Positions 1 through 8,383 of a stretch of 36,219 nucleotides of DNA are shown here, piece by piece. Location of the stretch: assembly GCF_001435755.1 (NCBI RefSeq), contig NZ_AZFI01000004.1, positions 1 through 36,219 of the forward strand, read 5' to 3'. Every line of letters begins with the position of its first letter. Within the stretch, counting starts at the first letter, position 1. This DNA comes from Ligilactobacillus acidipiscis DSM 15836. GTDB lineage: Bacteria; Bacillota; Bacilli; Lactobacillales; Lactobacillaceae. The notes below the pieces were generated by a model, which did not search any database, was not told the DNA's origin, and saw only the letters and a program-made list of their open reading frames with translations. The position numbers and the translations under genes were made by a program.

Positions 1-23
1 CACTAAAAATTAACTTTCAACCT
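1..23. other. foreign sequence abutting truncated lacG (possible IS end)
   Basis: These bases follow the point where the lacG reading frame loses similarity to its family. Read outwards on the minus strand they give GGTTGAAAGTTAATTTTTAG. The last bases of the window, read outwards, give TGTCAAATTAAGTTAG, which can be aligned to it with a few gaps. I infer that both edges may be the ends of copies of one insertion sequence, at which an assembly would break. No transposase is visible, so this remains a guess. Confidence 0.3.
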
Positions 24-932
24 TTAGTAATTCATTCCAAAGAAATCATTTTGCGGTGCAGCTTCTGCTAAAATATCCAAATCGCCATCTTCGATCTCTA
101 AATGAGCGTCATTTAAACGTAAGATCTCGTTGATCGACTCCATCGTGTCATCTGAATAATAGCCTAAGAATGTCCCATCAAGTAAGAACTTATTCATGAA
201 CGCATCCTGTAATTTAGCAGCATGCACATTTTCTGGTGCATTATCGATCGGATAAATTGGTTGGATCACATGAATCAAACCGATCCGGCCAGGCAAGCCT
301 AACTTCTTGTACAAATTGACAACACGAGCATGGGCAACTAGCTCATTGTGTTGTGCTTGGATACCGCTTGTTACATCAAAATGATGATTAGGTGGGAAGT
401 TTCCTTGAATGTATTGTGAATATGCCAAAGAAATCAATTCGTTGATCGTAAACCATTTCTTCACTTCTGTGAATTCTTTAAAACAAAATTCAGCATAGTC
501 CACAAAGTAATCAATATTTTTACGATTTAACCAGTCACCATCTTCAAATAATGTTTGCGGACTGTCAAAATGGTGTAAACTGACGTACGGCTCTAATCCT
601 CGATCTAAGCATTCCTTAAACAAACGATGATAATAAGCAACACCTTCTTGGTTCGGTTCACCATACCCCTTAGGAAAGATTCGCGTCCAAGCAATCGAAA
701 CACGAATAGAATTCAAACCATATTTCTTGGAAAGAGCAATATCTTCTGGATAACGATTATAAAAATCACTGGCTGGATCAGGCGAAAAACGACCTTGAGC
801 CTTCAAGTAATCATCCCACATCGTTTTACCTTTACCTGCAACTTTAGTACTGCTCTCTACCTGATAAGCGGCAGTTGCGCCACCCCAAACAAAGCCATTT
901 GGTAAACTTTTTACTCTATTTAATAAGCTCAT
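24..932 (-). pseudogene. lacG: 6-phospho-beta-galactosidase (GH1), C-terminally truncated
   Basis: This encodes the N-terminal 302 residues of a glycoside hydrolase family 1 6-phospho-beta-galactosidase, the cytoplasmic enzyme that splits lactose-6-phosphate into glucose and galactose-6-phosphate. The start (MSLLNRVKSLPNGFVWGGATAAYQ) is typical, and the acid/base glutamate is present in the motif TINE. The frame stops right after NDFFGMNY, where family members (about 470 residues) continue for another 170 residues that carry the nucleophile in the ITENG motif. The product therefore lacks half its catalytic pair and should be inactive. The break lies 24 bases from the window edge, so it may be an insertion junction. 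The ATG follows the lacF stop by 3 bases, and its ribosome binding site (AAGGCAGG) lies inside the lacF end, so the two were co-translated. Confidence 0.85.
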
Positions 933-935
933 AAA

Positions 936-1286
936 TTAAAGACCTGCCTTATCTAAGCGTTCTTCGATCTTAGCGATCCTTTCGTATTCGTTGATAAAGT
1001 ATTCAACTTGATCTTTCAACATCATTGTTGTCATTAAAGTATCCTGACCATGAACCATGATAAATGTAACGTCCATATCAGCACCGCCGGCCTCTTTTGT
1101 CAGTAAACCAGTTTGTTCATTATGTGCTTCAACGATGTTTTTGTTTGCAGACTCGACTAGTTCGCGTGCTTTAGCAAAGTTTCCATTACGTGCCTGATTT
1201 AAAGCTTCGATCAAGTCTGATTTTGCATCACCAGCGTAAGCAACAATTGCAAAGCCTACCATTGAAATATCATTTTTTGTAGCCAT
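936..1286 (-). CDS. lacF: PTS lactose-specific EIIA component
   Basis: A 116-residue protein of full family length (PTS_IIA, lactose/cellobiose class). It is a soluble all-helical trimer that takes phosphate from HPr and passes it to the IIB domain of LacE. The phosphorylation site is His79 in the motif VHGQD, and Asp82 matches the metal-binding aspartate at the trimer axis. An AGGAG-type ribosome binding site precedes the ATG. It sits between lacT and lacG in one minus-strand operon. The partner permease gene lacE is not found between lacT and lacG or elsewhere in the window. It may lie beyond the truncated lacG or be lost, in which case LacF has no obvious partner. Confidence 0.92.
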   Translation of the reverse strand: MATKNDISMVGFAIVAYAGDAKSDLIEALNQARNGNFAKARELVESANKNIVEAHNEQTGLLTKEAGGADMDVTFIMVHGQDTLMTTMMLKDQVEYFINEYERIAKIEERLDKAGL

Positions 1287-1328
1287 TAGTAATTCCTCCC
1301 ATTAACCTTCTCATTAAATAGTTCGTCG

Positions 1329-2219
1329 TCAGTAATTAGTTTCACTAGACTTCAAACCGCTTTCATTGTCTTTCTCATTAATGATCCTTTGAATGTGAAT
1401 CAATAAATACAACTCTTCATTTATACCTAAATCAGCATCTAATTCACTGCAAATCGCTTCATAGATCTCGTGAGCTATTTTATAGGAATGTGGATATGAG
1501 GTTTTCATCTCTTCTTCTATCTTCACTATCGCACGCTCATTGCTTGGCTGATGTTGTGATAATCGTTCTGCCAAATAACCGAGATGAATCATCAATCTGT
1601 CATAAAAATTCTGATTAGAGCCATTTCTAAGTACCATATTTTTCTGCAAGATACTTTGTACCAGATCATTCAGATCTGAAGTGATCTGCGACGTCTCATT
1701 TCCTGCCGAAACATCTTCGCCCTCACTACGGCCGTTGATAAAGTGCAGCGCGATACTCTTGATCTCATCTTTAGGAAAGTAGACTTTTAAATTCGCGTTA
1801 ATGATTTTTAAACCATCAGCAGCAATATGGTATTCAGTGGGGTATTGTTCTTGCATATCAGGAACCGGAGTACGTTGATAGGTATTATTTTGCAAATGCT
1901 TATACATTCCATTAATATGATCAGCTAAAGTAACATACACAAAATCAGCTAAATTATAATGATATTTGCTTTTAGCATTATCAACTATTTCGTATGTTGT
2001 TGTTACAATATTGATCGGAATATCCTTCAACAAGAATGCCAAGTTTTGCTGAGATTCCTTAGTTGCCAAATGCATTACTTTTTCGATCCGCTCATTATCA
2101 AGTTGGTCACCCTTTCTTTTTTGATAAGCGACCCCTCGACCTTTGACCAGCGCTTGGCGACCTTTTCCTAAATCTACGATTGCACAATTATTATTTAAAA
2201 CTTGGACGATTCCTAGCAA
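1329..2219 (-). CDS. lacT: BglG/LicT-family transcriptional antiterminator of the lac operon
   Basis: An RNA-binding antiterminator of about 296 residues. The N-terminal CAT domain (LGIVQVLNNNCAIVDLGKG, then a KGRGVAYQKRKGD motif) binds a RAT hairpin. Two PRD domains follow, with conserved histidines in ADHIN, EYH, IHLGY and LIHIQ, through which the PTS controls activity. I chose the TTG start at 2219 because AAAGGGGGT lies just upstream and the protein then begins at the conserved CAT motif. A longer frame reaching 2297 would run through the RAT and terminator and is unlikely. A RAT, a terminator and a promoter lie directly upstream, so the gene is autoregulated. It heads the operon lacT-lacF-lacG. 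Its usual signal source, the lactose permease LacE, is not seen. Confidence 0.92.
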   Translation of the reverse strand: MLGIVQVLNNNCAIVDLGKGRQALVKGRGVAYQKRKGDQLDNERIEKVMHLATKESQQNLAFLLKDIPINIVTTTYEIVDNAKSKYHYNLADFVYVTLADHINGMYKHLQNNTYQRTPVPDMQEQYPTEYHIAADGLKIINANLKVYFPKDEIKSIALHFINGRSEGEDVSAGNETSQITSDLNDLVQSILQKNMVLRNGSNQNFYDRLMIHLGYLAERLSQHQPSNERAIVKIEEEMKTSYPHSYKIAHEIYEAICSELDADLGINEELYLLIHIQRIINEKDNESGLKSSETNY

Positions 2220-2247
2220 GAAAATACCCCCTTTCATACATTTGGAC

Positions 2248-2316
2248 AAAAAAAGGCCACAAGAGCAGTTGACAGTTCTATATGAACTGACCCCCATCTC
2301 CTATGGTCATGCCTAA
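2248..2316 (-). terminator. leader terminator controlled by LacT
   Basis: Reading on the minus strand, AGGC...GGAG at the 5' side can pair with CTCTTGTGGCCT at the 3' side. A run of seven T follows (2248-2254), ahead of the lacT ribosome binding site. A small inner hairpin CAGTTC/GAACTG lies in the loop. The 5' arm overlaps the RAT, the classic arrangement in which LacT binding prevents termination. Confidence 0.75.
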
Positions 2317-2333
2317 TTTAATAGTAACAATCC
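2305..2333 (-). promoter_or_regulatory. ribonucleic antiterminator (RAT) site
   Basis: The minus strand reads GGATTGTTACTATTAAATTA followed by GGCATGACC. This closely follows the RAT consensus of the BglG/LicT/LacT family (GGATTGTTACTG...GGCAAAACC). It lies directly upstream of lacT and overlaps the terminator arm, so LacT very likely binds its own leader. Confidence 0.88.
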
Positions 2334-2351
2334 ATTTAATATCCACGTCTT

Positions 2352-2391
2352 AGTATAAACTAAACCAAACAGTTTGTAAACGTTTTTTCTA
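2352..2391 (-). promoter_or_regulatory. lacT promoter with cre-like site
   Basis: On the minus strand, a -35 TTTACA (2375-2380) and a -10 TATACT (2352-2357) are separated by exactly 17 bases. The -35 is embedded in AAAAACGTTTACA (2374-2391), which matches the 3' two thirds of the CcpA cre consensus but lacks its leading TG. A second imperfect palindrome, AAATAAGCGTTTATTT, lies just upstream (2391-2406). Carbon catabolite repression of the lac operon is the likely role. Confidence 0.65.
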
Positions 2392-2439
2392 AATAAGCGT
2401 TTATTTATTAACAACTTTAAACAATATAAAACAAAAATT

Positions 2440-3330
2440 CTATGACGAGCGTGATAACTCCTTCTGCAACAAATCTACAATACTCTGTTCATCATCTGAC
2501 AATATCTTATTTTTACGATATGCAGTTGACATATAAAAAGTAGGCTGATCATCATCTAATAGGGTCAATGAATGTACTTGATCCGTTTTGGAAATAGCTG
2601 ATTCTGTCAAAAAACCAATGCCGACGTTTTCGGCCACTAATGACTTCAAAATATGAATATCAGTCGTCGGATAAACAATGTGCGGTCGATAATGCGCATG
2701 GTGACTGACCTGCTTTAATGCCTTACCATGCACAAAGCCTTTGTCCAAAACTATAAAATTCTCATTTTTCAATTCGCTAAAATTGATTTCATCTTTTTGT
2801 GCTAAAGGATTGTTTTTAGAAACAATGATCTTAAATTTCGACTCGTCAAACAGCTCGACCTTTAAAACATCATCAATAACAGGAGACAGCGAGCTCAGTA
2901 AGGCTATATCTAAATCTCCTTTTTCTAAACGCAGGCGTAAATCAGCAGATCCAGCTTCGACAGTTTCGATCTTGTTGATCAATTTACTGCGAAATAAATC
3001 TGGCGATATCTTAGGAAAATAATAATTACCAATTATTGGCGGTAAACCCAATCTGACTTTACCAGATGTCATTTGAGCCAATTCTTTTTTGGCTATTCCT
3101 AATTCAGTCAACATATTTTGTGCATGGATCAATAATTGTGAACCTTGCCTAGTAGGTTCCAATCTTTGATGCGAATGATCACGAATAAATAACCTAGCAC
3201 CAAATTCGTTTTCTAACCGTTTGATCGCCAAAGTAATGGTTGGTTGTGAAACGTTCTTTTCCATAGCGGCCTTAGAAAAATTTTTTTCATCAAAAACTGC
3301 TACAAAATATTCTAGATCTTTCACATTCAT
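2440..3330 (-). CDS. mleR: LysR-family regulator of the malolactic genes
   Basis: A 296-residue LysR-type regulator. The N-terminal winged helix-turn-helix (residues about 1-60, MNVKDLEYFVAVFDEKNFSKAA...SQPTITLAIKRLE) is followed by a two-lobed periplasmic-binding-like effector domain. It is transcribed away from mleS, with about 600 bases between the genes, the standard arrangement for MleR and its malolactic target. By homology it activates mleSP in response to L-malate. The sequence itself shows family and context, not the ligand. The start follows GGAGGGG. Confidence 0.85.
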   Translation of the reverse strand: MNVKDLEYFVAVFDEKNFSKAAMEKNVSQPTITLAIKRLENEFGARLFIRDHSHQRLEPTRQGSQLLIHAQNMLTELGIAKKELAQMTSGKVRLGLPPIIGNYYFPKISPDLFRSKLINKIETVEAGSADLRLRLEKGDLDIALLSSLSPVIDDVLKVELFDESKFKIIVSKNNPLAQKDEINFSELKNENFIVLDKGFVHGKALKQVSHHAHYRPHIVYPTTDIHILKSLVAENVGIGFLTESAISKTDQVHSLTLLDDDQPTFYMSTAYRKNKILSDDEQSIVDLLQKELSRSS

Positions 3331-3526
3331 TTTAGCCCCTCCATATCAGCTTTTTTCTGCTGCCCATTAACATTTTTTATAAGTAACTTAAGATTTGACT
3401 ATAATTTTAACACACTACTATACTAAGAATCGTTCAAAAGGTTGAGAACAACAAATTAACCTTTTAAGTTTTAACAAATAGGAGCTAATTTTTAGTCAAC
3501 TTAGGTTACTGAGTCAAGTTGGGTGT
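3331..3526. promoter_or_regulatory. mleR-mle intergenic control region with inverted repeat
   Basis: There is no gene in these bases. They hold a perfect inverted repeat AAAAGGTT/AACCTTTT with a 14-base spacer (3436-3465). This could be a terminator-like hairpin or a regulator site. The LysR binding site and the mleR and mleS promoters should lie here, but I could not assign them firmly. The structured tandem repeats begin immediately downstream. Confidence 0.45.
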
Positions 3527-3653
3527 TTCGCTTTGTTTTTATAGTTGAGCTGCACAACTCAGAAGATTCCGCTTATCACACCTCAAGCTCACAGCGCTGA
3601 GACCCGCGCTATAAGCCTGATGTCAGATAATGCTCATCTTCTAAACAAGTTGT
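3527..3653 (+). repeat. structured repeat, diverged tandem unit 1
   Basis: First and most diverged of three tandem units before mleS. It keeps the family layout: TTTTTATAGTTGAGCTGC at the 5' side, then arms CAACT/AGTTG and AGAAGAT/ATCTTCT that can pair across about 95 bases, and the 3' motif GATAATGCTCATCTTCT. The inner loop sequence differs from units 2 and 3 (AGCGC/GCGCT instead of ATGC/GCAT), but pairing is kept, which suggests the RNA or DNA fold is selected. Confidence 0.7.
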
Positions 3654-3776
3654 TCCACTCTGTTTTTATAGTCGAGTTGCGTGAACCAGAAAGCTCCGCC
3701 TATCTCACTCTAACCTTCAATGCTAAAAACGCATTAAAGGTTAGACTATGATAGTGCTCACTTTCTCCCTGTTCAC
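3654..3776 (+). repeat. structured repeat, tandem unit 2 (123 bp)
   Basis: A 123-bp unit that can fold into one long imperfect hairpin. Nested arms are GTGAAC/GTTCAC, AGAAAG/CTTTCT, CTATC/GATAG, CTAACCTT/AAGGTTAG and ATGC/GCAT around a TAAAAAC loop. It differs from unit 3 at five positions by eye. It lies in the leader or promoter region of mleS and is not coding. Confidence 0.85.
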
Positions 3777-3899
3777 TCCACTCTGTTTTCATAGTCGAGC
3801 TGCGTGAACCAGAAAGCTCCGCCTATCTCACTCCAACCTTCAATGCTAAAGACGCATTAAAGGTTAGACTATGATAGTGCTCACTTTCTCCCAGTTCAC
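3777..3899 (+). repeat. structured repeat, tandem unit 3 (123 bp)
   Basis: A near-identical copy of the preceding unit in direct tandem. A further 13 bases of a fourth unit (TCCACTCTGTTTT) follow, before the mleS ribosome binding site. One of the five differences (C for T in the CTAACCTT arm) weakens an outer pair only. The very high similarity points to recent duplication. Confidence 0.85.
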
Positions 3900-3930
3900 T
3901 CCACTCTGTTTTATAATAGGAGGTTTTATC

Positions 3931-5556
3931 ATGGAAAATGCACAAAATATTTTAAACGATCCCTTCAAAAACAAGGGCACCGCATTTACTAACGAAGAGA
4001 GAGAAAAATATGGTTTAATAGGCACTCTTCCTCCTCGTGTTCAAACTTTAGCTGAACAAGAAAAACAGGCTTATAACCAATTTAAGAGCAAGGATTCCGC
4101 CCTCGAACAACGACTGTTTTTAATGAATATTTTCAATACTAATCGGACTCTTTTCTATTCTTTAATGGGTAAACACATTACTGAATTTATGCCCGTTGTT
4201 TACGACCCAACAATAGCTGATTCTATCGAACAATATGGACAATTATTCGTGGATCCGCAATATGCTGCCTTTTTGTCGATCGATGATCCTGATCATGTGA
4301 AAGATGCCCTGGCAAATGCTGCCGGCGACCGCGACATTCGTTTGATAGTTGTCACAGACTCACAAGGTATTCTTGGCATTGGCGACTGGGGCGTTAACGG
4401 TGTAGACATCGCCGTTGGTAAATTGATGGTTTATACTGCTGCTGCAGGTGTTGATCCTTCTCAAGTACTGCCAGTTGTTTTAGATGTCGGAACTGATAAT
4501 CAACAATTACTAGATGATCCTGAATATCTGGGCAATCGGCATTCACGAGTCCAAGGGAAAGACTATTTAGATTTTGTTGATAAGTTCGTCTCAACTTCCA
4601 CTGCATTATTCCCTGAAGCTTTACTTCACTTTGAAGACTTTGGACGTGCCAATGCTTCTGTTCTCTTGGATAAATATCAAGATCAAATCTTGACTTTTAA
4701 TGATGATATCCAAGGAACAGGGATCATCTCCCTAGCTGGTGTTTTAGGTGCTTTAAATATTTCCGGTGAAAAAATTACTGACCAGAAATTCTTAACATTT
4801 GGTGCTGGTACTGCCGGTGTCGGCATTGCTTCAATGCTTTATGATGAATTAGTGCGTGCCGGTTTGTCTTCAGAAGAAGCTAAAAAACATTTTTATCTCG
4901 TTGATAAACAAGGTCTATTATTCGAAGACACACCTGACTTAACAGATGGGCAAAAGAAGTTTACACGTTCACGTTCTGAATTTGACAATTCTTCTGAATT
5001 AACAGATCTTTATTCTGTTGTTAAAGCTATTCATCCGACAGTTATGATCGGTACTTCCACACAACCAGGTGCATTTACTAAAGAAGTTGTTCAGGAAATG
5101 GCACAACATACAGAGTGTCCAATTATTTTCCCATTGTCCAACCCAACCAAACTTGCAGAAGCTAAAGTACAAGATCTGATCGAATGGACACAAGGAAAGG
5201 CCTTGGTTGCTACAGGGATCCCAGCAGGTTTTGTAGAATATAATGGAGTCAGCTATGAGATCGGCCAAGCTAATAATGCCCTTGTTTATCCTGGTGTCGG
5301 CTTTGGCGCCATTGCTGTTGGTTCTAAGATCATTAATGAAAAAATGCTTGCTAAAGCCAGCCATGCTTTAGGCGGTATCGTTGATACAACTAAAGCAGGA
5401 GCTGCCGTATTACCGCCAGTTTCTAAATTAGAAGAATTCTCAACAACCGTTGCAGAGGTTGTTGCACAAAGCGCCATTGACCAAGGATTAGCTAAAGACG
5501 GTATCACTGATGCTAAAAAAGCTGTTCGTGCTACCAAGTGGACACCAAAATACTAA
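3931..5556 (+). CDS. mleS: malolactic enzyme
   Basis: A 541-residue NAD- and Mn-dependent malolactic enzyme of the malic enzyme family. It decarboxylates L-malate to L-lactate and CO2 in the cytoplasm, raising pH and generating proton motive force. Seen in the sequence: the N-terminal malic domain with [15 protein letters not shown] and [10 protein letters not shown], the FNDDIQGTG motif with metal-binding aspartates, and the nucleotide-binding [10 protein letters not shown]. The ATG at 3931 is chosen because AGGAGG precedes it by 7 bases and it gives the usual family length. An in-frame upstream ATG at 3871 lies within the tandem repeat and lacks a ribosome binding site. The malate transporter gene mleP follows, so the pair forms an operon under MleR. 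Confidence 0.96.
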   Translation: MENAQNILNDPFKNKGTAFTNEEREKYGLIGTLPPRVQTLAEQEKQAYNQFKSKDSALEQRLFLMNIFNTNRTLFYSLMGKHITEFMPVVYDPTIADSIEQYGQLFVDPQYAAFLSIDDPDHVKDALANAAGDRDIRLIVVTDSQGILGIGDWGVNGVDIAVGKLMVYTAAAGVDPSQVLPVVLDVGTDNQQLLDDPEYLGNRHSRVQGKDYLDFVDKFVSTSTALFPEALLHFEDFGRANASVLLDKYQDQILTFNDDIQGTGIISLAGVLGALNISGEKITDQKFLTFGAGTAGVGIASMLYDELVRAGLSSEEAKKHFYLVDKQGLLFEDTPDLTDGQKKFTRSRSEFDNSSELTDLYSVVKAIHPTVMIGTSTQPGAFTKEVVQEMAQHTECPIIFPLSNPTKLAEAKVQDLIEWTQGKALVATGIPAGFVEYNGVSYEIGQANNALVYPGVGFGAIAVGSKIINEKMLAKASHALGGIVDTTKAGAAVLPPVSKLEEFSTTVAEVVAQSAIDQGLAKDGITDAKKAVRATKWTPKY

Positions 5557-5590
5557 AATCATAAAATCTAAAAAAGAAGGTAAGCAGATA

Positions 5591-6561
5591 ATGTCTGTAT
5601 TTCTAACGTCTGTTTCCAGCGTTGTCGTGATCGTTTTGATCGTGGCCTTGGGATATTTACTAAAAAAATATAATTGGGTCGGTGATTCATTTGGAAGTGA
5701 AATCTCTTCAATAATTACCAAGATCGCTTTACCGGCTTCAATTTTTACCGTAGTTATGAAAAATTTGACTAGGTCAAGTCTGATCAGTCTCTCAACGGAA
5801 TTAGTTTTCCCGGTTTTGGGTGTTGTGATCGGCTATGTTATAGCTTGGATAATGGTCAAAGTCTTCAAGATCAAACGTGGTCGCCGCGGGATCTTCATCA
5901 ATGCCTTTGTTAACGCCAATACCATCTTTATCGGAATGCCTTTAATATGACTCTCTTTGGTGATAAGGCGATGTCATATTTTTTGATCTACTATATCGTT
6001 AATACAGTTTCAACCTGGGCATTCGGCGTATTCTTGATTCAAAATGATGACCCAACGGTCGATAAATCTGCTCAAAAAAAGCACAATAAGATCAACTGGA
6101 AAAAAATCTTGCCAATGCCGCTTGTCGGTTTTATAGTGGCCATCGTTTGGATGCTGTTAAGCATTCCAGTTCCAAACTTTTTGGGTCAAACTCTAAATTA
6201 TGTTGGTTCACTGGTTACTCCACTTTCCCTAATTTATATCGGGATCGTCTTGTATAACGCTAGTTTAAAAAACTTCCACTTCGAACGTGATTCTGTTCTA
6301 GCTTTGATCGGACGTTTTATCTTGTCACCGCTTGTCTTGATTATTTTGATCAAGATCGGTGCTTCGACCGGTTTTTCAATGCCAAGTCTGATGAGCCAAA
6401 CATTGGTCGTTCAATCAGCAACACCTATGTTGGCTGTTTTGCCGATCTTAGCAAATGAAGCTCATGGCGACGTTAAATATGCAACTGATGTTGTTGTTAT
6501 GAGTACTGTATTGTTCATAGTCGTTGTACCTATTTTGATGACTATTTTACAATTTATCTAA
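5591..6561 (+). pseudogene. mleP: malate permease (AEC family), interrupted by a 1-base frameshift
   Basis: An auxin-efflux-carrier family transporter with about ten membrane segments that takes up malate for MleS. The first part (from ATG 5591, after AAGAAGG) encodes MSVFLTSVSSVVVIVLIV...NTIFIGMPL and stops at 5950. The second part resumes in another frame with MTLFGDKAMSYFLIYYIVNT and runs to a normal end. Reading TTTAAATATG instead of TTTAATATG near 5941-5949 would restore GMPLNMTLFGDKA, the usual family sequence, so a single A appears to be missing. It could be a real inactivating mutation or a sequencing error. The resulting ATGA stop/start overlap could allow split translation, but a working two-part permease is unlikely. 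Confidence 0.85.
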
Positions 6562-6592
6562 TTGAGTTACACCTTATAAAAACATTATTATC

Positions 6593-6645
6593 AAAAAAAG
6601 ACTGCTATCGTACGGACATATGATCCATACGGTAACAGTCTTTTT
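6593..6645. terminator. bidirectional terminator between mleP and lacD
   Basis: AAAAAGACTGCTATCGTACGGA pairs with TCCATACGGTAACAGTCTTTTT around a 7-base loop, with a few mismatches. T runs lie on both strands, so it can end mleSP from the left and the lacR-lacABD transcript from the right. Confidence 0.85.
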
Positions 6646-6737
6646 GGTCAGGCTATGACAAGACAAGTAAGAAGCTTCGTCTATCTAACTCCAACATCAC
6701 AGAGTTATAAATCACTCGTTACTTGCTTGTTGTTACC
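6645..6737 (+). repeat. structured repeat, short dispersed copy
   Basis: The stretch GAAGCTTCGTCTATCTAACT then CCAAC closely matches GAAAGCTCCGCCTATCTCACTCCAAC of the tandem units. The flanks ACAAGACAAGTAA and TTACTTGCTTGT can pair, keeping the long-hairpin layout with a shortened core (AACTC/GAGTT). It sits between the convergent ends of mleP and lacD and is not coding. Confidence 0.65.
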
Positions 6738-6749
6738 TTAACTTTTTAA

Positions 6750-7730
6750 TTATTTAACTTTACTTTCCCAAGATGAAGCTGTAACTGCCAGAACTTTGTT
6801 TAGATCTTCAATGTTCTTCCGGCCAGTTGTCCGCATCCATTCGCGTCCGGCTTCCTCGCCATCTTTAGCAAATGGTTCGATCGAATGACGCCAGGTAGCA
6901 CGGCCACAGAGAACCCCGTTGAAAGATGAGCCTGCTTCATGAGCAAACATCAAAGTTTCTTGGAAGAGTTCAGCAGAAACACCGGCACTCAAGAAGATAA
7001 ATGGCACACCTGCAGTTGCCTGGTCTTGTTCTTTGAAGAAGTCCAAAGCCTGCTCTTTAGTGAAGATAATTTCATTATCACCATTGTAACCTGCAACATA
7101 ATCCATGTTGACCGGAACTTCGACTTTCAAAACGTCGACATTGTAACGGCTCTTAGCAAATTCTTCAACCATTGCGTTGACCTTGTGTGGTTTTACTTTT
7201 GCATATTCAGCACTCTTGGTATCATCGATGTTGGCATCATATGACATCAGTTCCAAGAAGAACGGCATATCTTCAGCCACACATTCGTCACCGATCCGTT
7301 CCACGAACGCTTGCTTCTTGCGGTTGATCTCAGCACCTTCATCAACATCATAGTACAACATGAACTTGATCGAGTCAGCGCCGGCTTCTTTCAAACGTTT
7401 AACGGACCAGTCAGCCAGCAAGTCTGGCATGCGGCCAGGAGCAGTTGTGTCATAACCTGTCTTTTCATAAGCTGTCAGCAAGCCGCAGTTAGCGTCGCGT
7501 TCTTTAGCAGCTGGCAAACCATATTCTGGATCAAGCAAGATCGCAGAAGCATATTTAGTCAATTCGGAAGAAATAGCCTTCTTAAATTCAACGATATCTT
7601 CTTCATTGGCAGGCTTGTTAGCAGCGGCAGCCAACATTTTTTTCAAAGAACCGCGTTGGTCGATCGCTAAAGCAGCTATCACACCATCTTTATTGGACAT
7701 ACGTTTTAAAGCTTCGATTTTATTGGACAT
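6750..7730 (-). CDS. lacD: tagatose 1,6-diphosphate aldolase
   Basis: A 326-residue class I aldolase, exactly the usual LacD length. It cleaves tagatose-1,6-bisphosphate to dihydroxyacetone phosphate and glyceraldehyde-3-phosphate, the last step of the tagatose-6-phosphate pathway. Typical features are [15 protein letters not shown] near the N-terminus, [11 protein letters not shown], and the Schiff-base lysine region [11 protein letters not shown] at about residues 198-208. It is the last gene of lacR-lacA-lacB-lacD on the minus strand. The first 36 bases contain a repeat of ATGTCCAATAAA-like sequence, giving two possible ATGs. The first follows AGAGGAG and matches family length. Confidence 0.96.
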   Translation of the reverse strand: MSNKIEALKRMSNKDGVIAALAIDQRGSLKKMLAAAANKPANEEDIVEFKKAISSELTKYASAILLDPEYGLPAAKERDANCGLLTAYEKTGYDTTAPGRMPDLLADWSVKRLKEAGADSIKFMLYYDVDEGAEINRKKQAFVERIGDECVAEDMPFFLELMSYDANIDDTKSAEYAKVKPHKVNAMVEEFAKSRYNVDVLKVEVPVNMDYVAGYNGDNEIIFTKEQALDFFKEQDQATAGVPFIFLSAGVSAELFQETLMFAHEAGSSFNGVLCGRATWRHSIEPFAKDGEEAGREWMRTTGRKNIEDLNKVLAVTASSWESKVK

Positions 7731-7797
7731 ACTGTATTGTTCTCCTCTTTATTCAGTCTTAAAGTTCAGTATCTCGGTATTTTTGCCGACTAACACA

Positions 7798-8316
7798 TTA
7801 GTCGTGATAGTAACCTTCATTCCATAACTTCATCTCATCATCATAGAAATGAGGATTATCATGTTGAGCTGGGTTATCTTTTTCAAGATTATCGATTTTT
7901 TCGATCAACTTCTTGTTTTCTGGTGTCTCTTTATATTCTGTTTTTAAGAAGGTATTAACGATCTCTTCAGCAAGGTGTTCACCAACAACTGCACCACCAA
8001 AACCGATAACATTAGCGTTTAATTCTTCTTTAGCATACTTAGCTGTTGTCACATCATTGACTAAAGCTGCTCTGATTCCTGTATTCTTATCAGCAGCTGT
8101 TGAAATACCAACACCAGTCCCACAAAGAACAACACCAAGATCAGCTTTGCCATCGCGAACTAAGTCAGCAACTTTTAAACCATAAATTGGGTAGTGAGTT
8201 CTAGTATTGTCATAAGTTCCAACATCGATCACTTCATGGCCTAAAGACTTTATAAAATCTGAAATTTGAATTTTTGTACCTGTAACAATATGATCATTTC
8301 CTAATGCGATAATCAT
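7798..8316 (-). CDS. lacB: galactose-6-phosphate isomerase, LacB subunit
   Basis: A 172-residue RpiB/LacA/LacB family protein. With LacA it forms the isomerase that converts galactose-6-phosphate to tagatose-6-phosphate. The start [18 protein letters not shown] and the motifs [16 protein letters not shown] and [15 protein letters not shown] (catalytic cysteine loop) are typical, as is the length. It follows lacA by 67 bases and precedes lacD by 67 bases. The ribosome binding site is AAGGAGGAATTGCA before ATG. Confidence 0.95.
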   Translation of the reverse strand: MIIALGNDHIVTGTKIQISDFIKSLGHEVIDVGTYDNTRTHYPIYGLKVADLVRDGKADLGVVLCGTGVGISTAADKNTGIRAALVNDVTTAKYAKEELNANVIGFGGAVVGEHLAEEIVNTFLKTEYKETPENKKLIEKIDNLEKDNPAQHDNPHFYDDEMKLWNEGYYHD

Positions 8317-8383
8317 TGCAATTCCTCCTTGAGATAGACATTTTCTTTTTGATCAAGCCTGTTAATTTTTTAGCAGCCGTTTA

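Noticed and set aside
2220-2297. Longer N-terminus for the antiterminator starting at 2297
   Set aside because: It would translate the RAT and terminator, and the CAT domain starts at the TTG preceded by AAAGGGGGT.
3545-3751. A 68-codon open frame on the plus strand in the mleR-mleS gap
   Set aside because: It lies wholly inside the tandem repeats, has no ribosome binding site and resembles no protein; it is a by-product of the repeat.
3527-3912. Tandem repeats as a CRISPR array
   Set aside because: The period is 123 bp, there are no unique spacers, and no cas genes are nearby.
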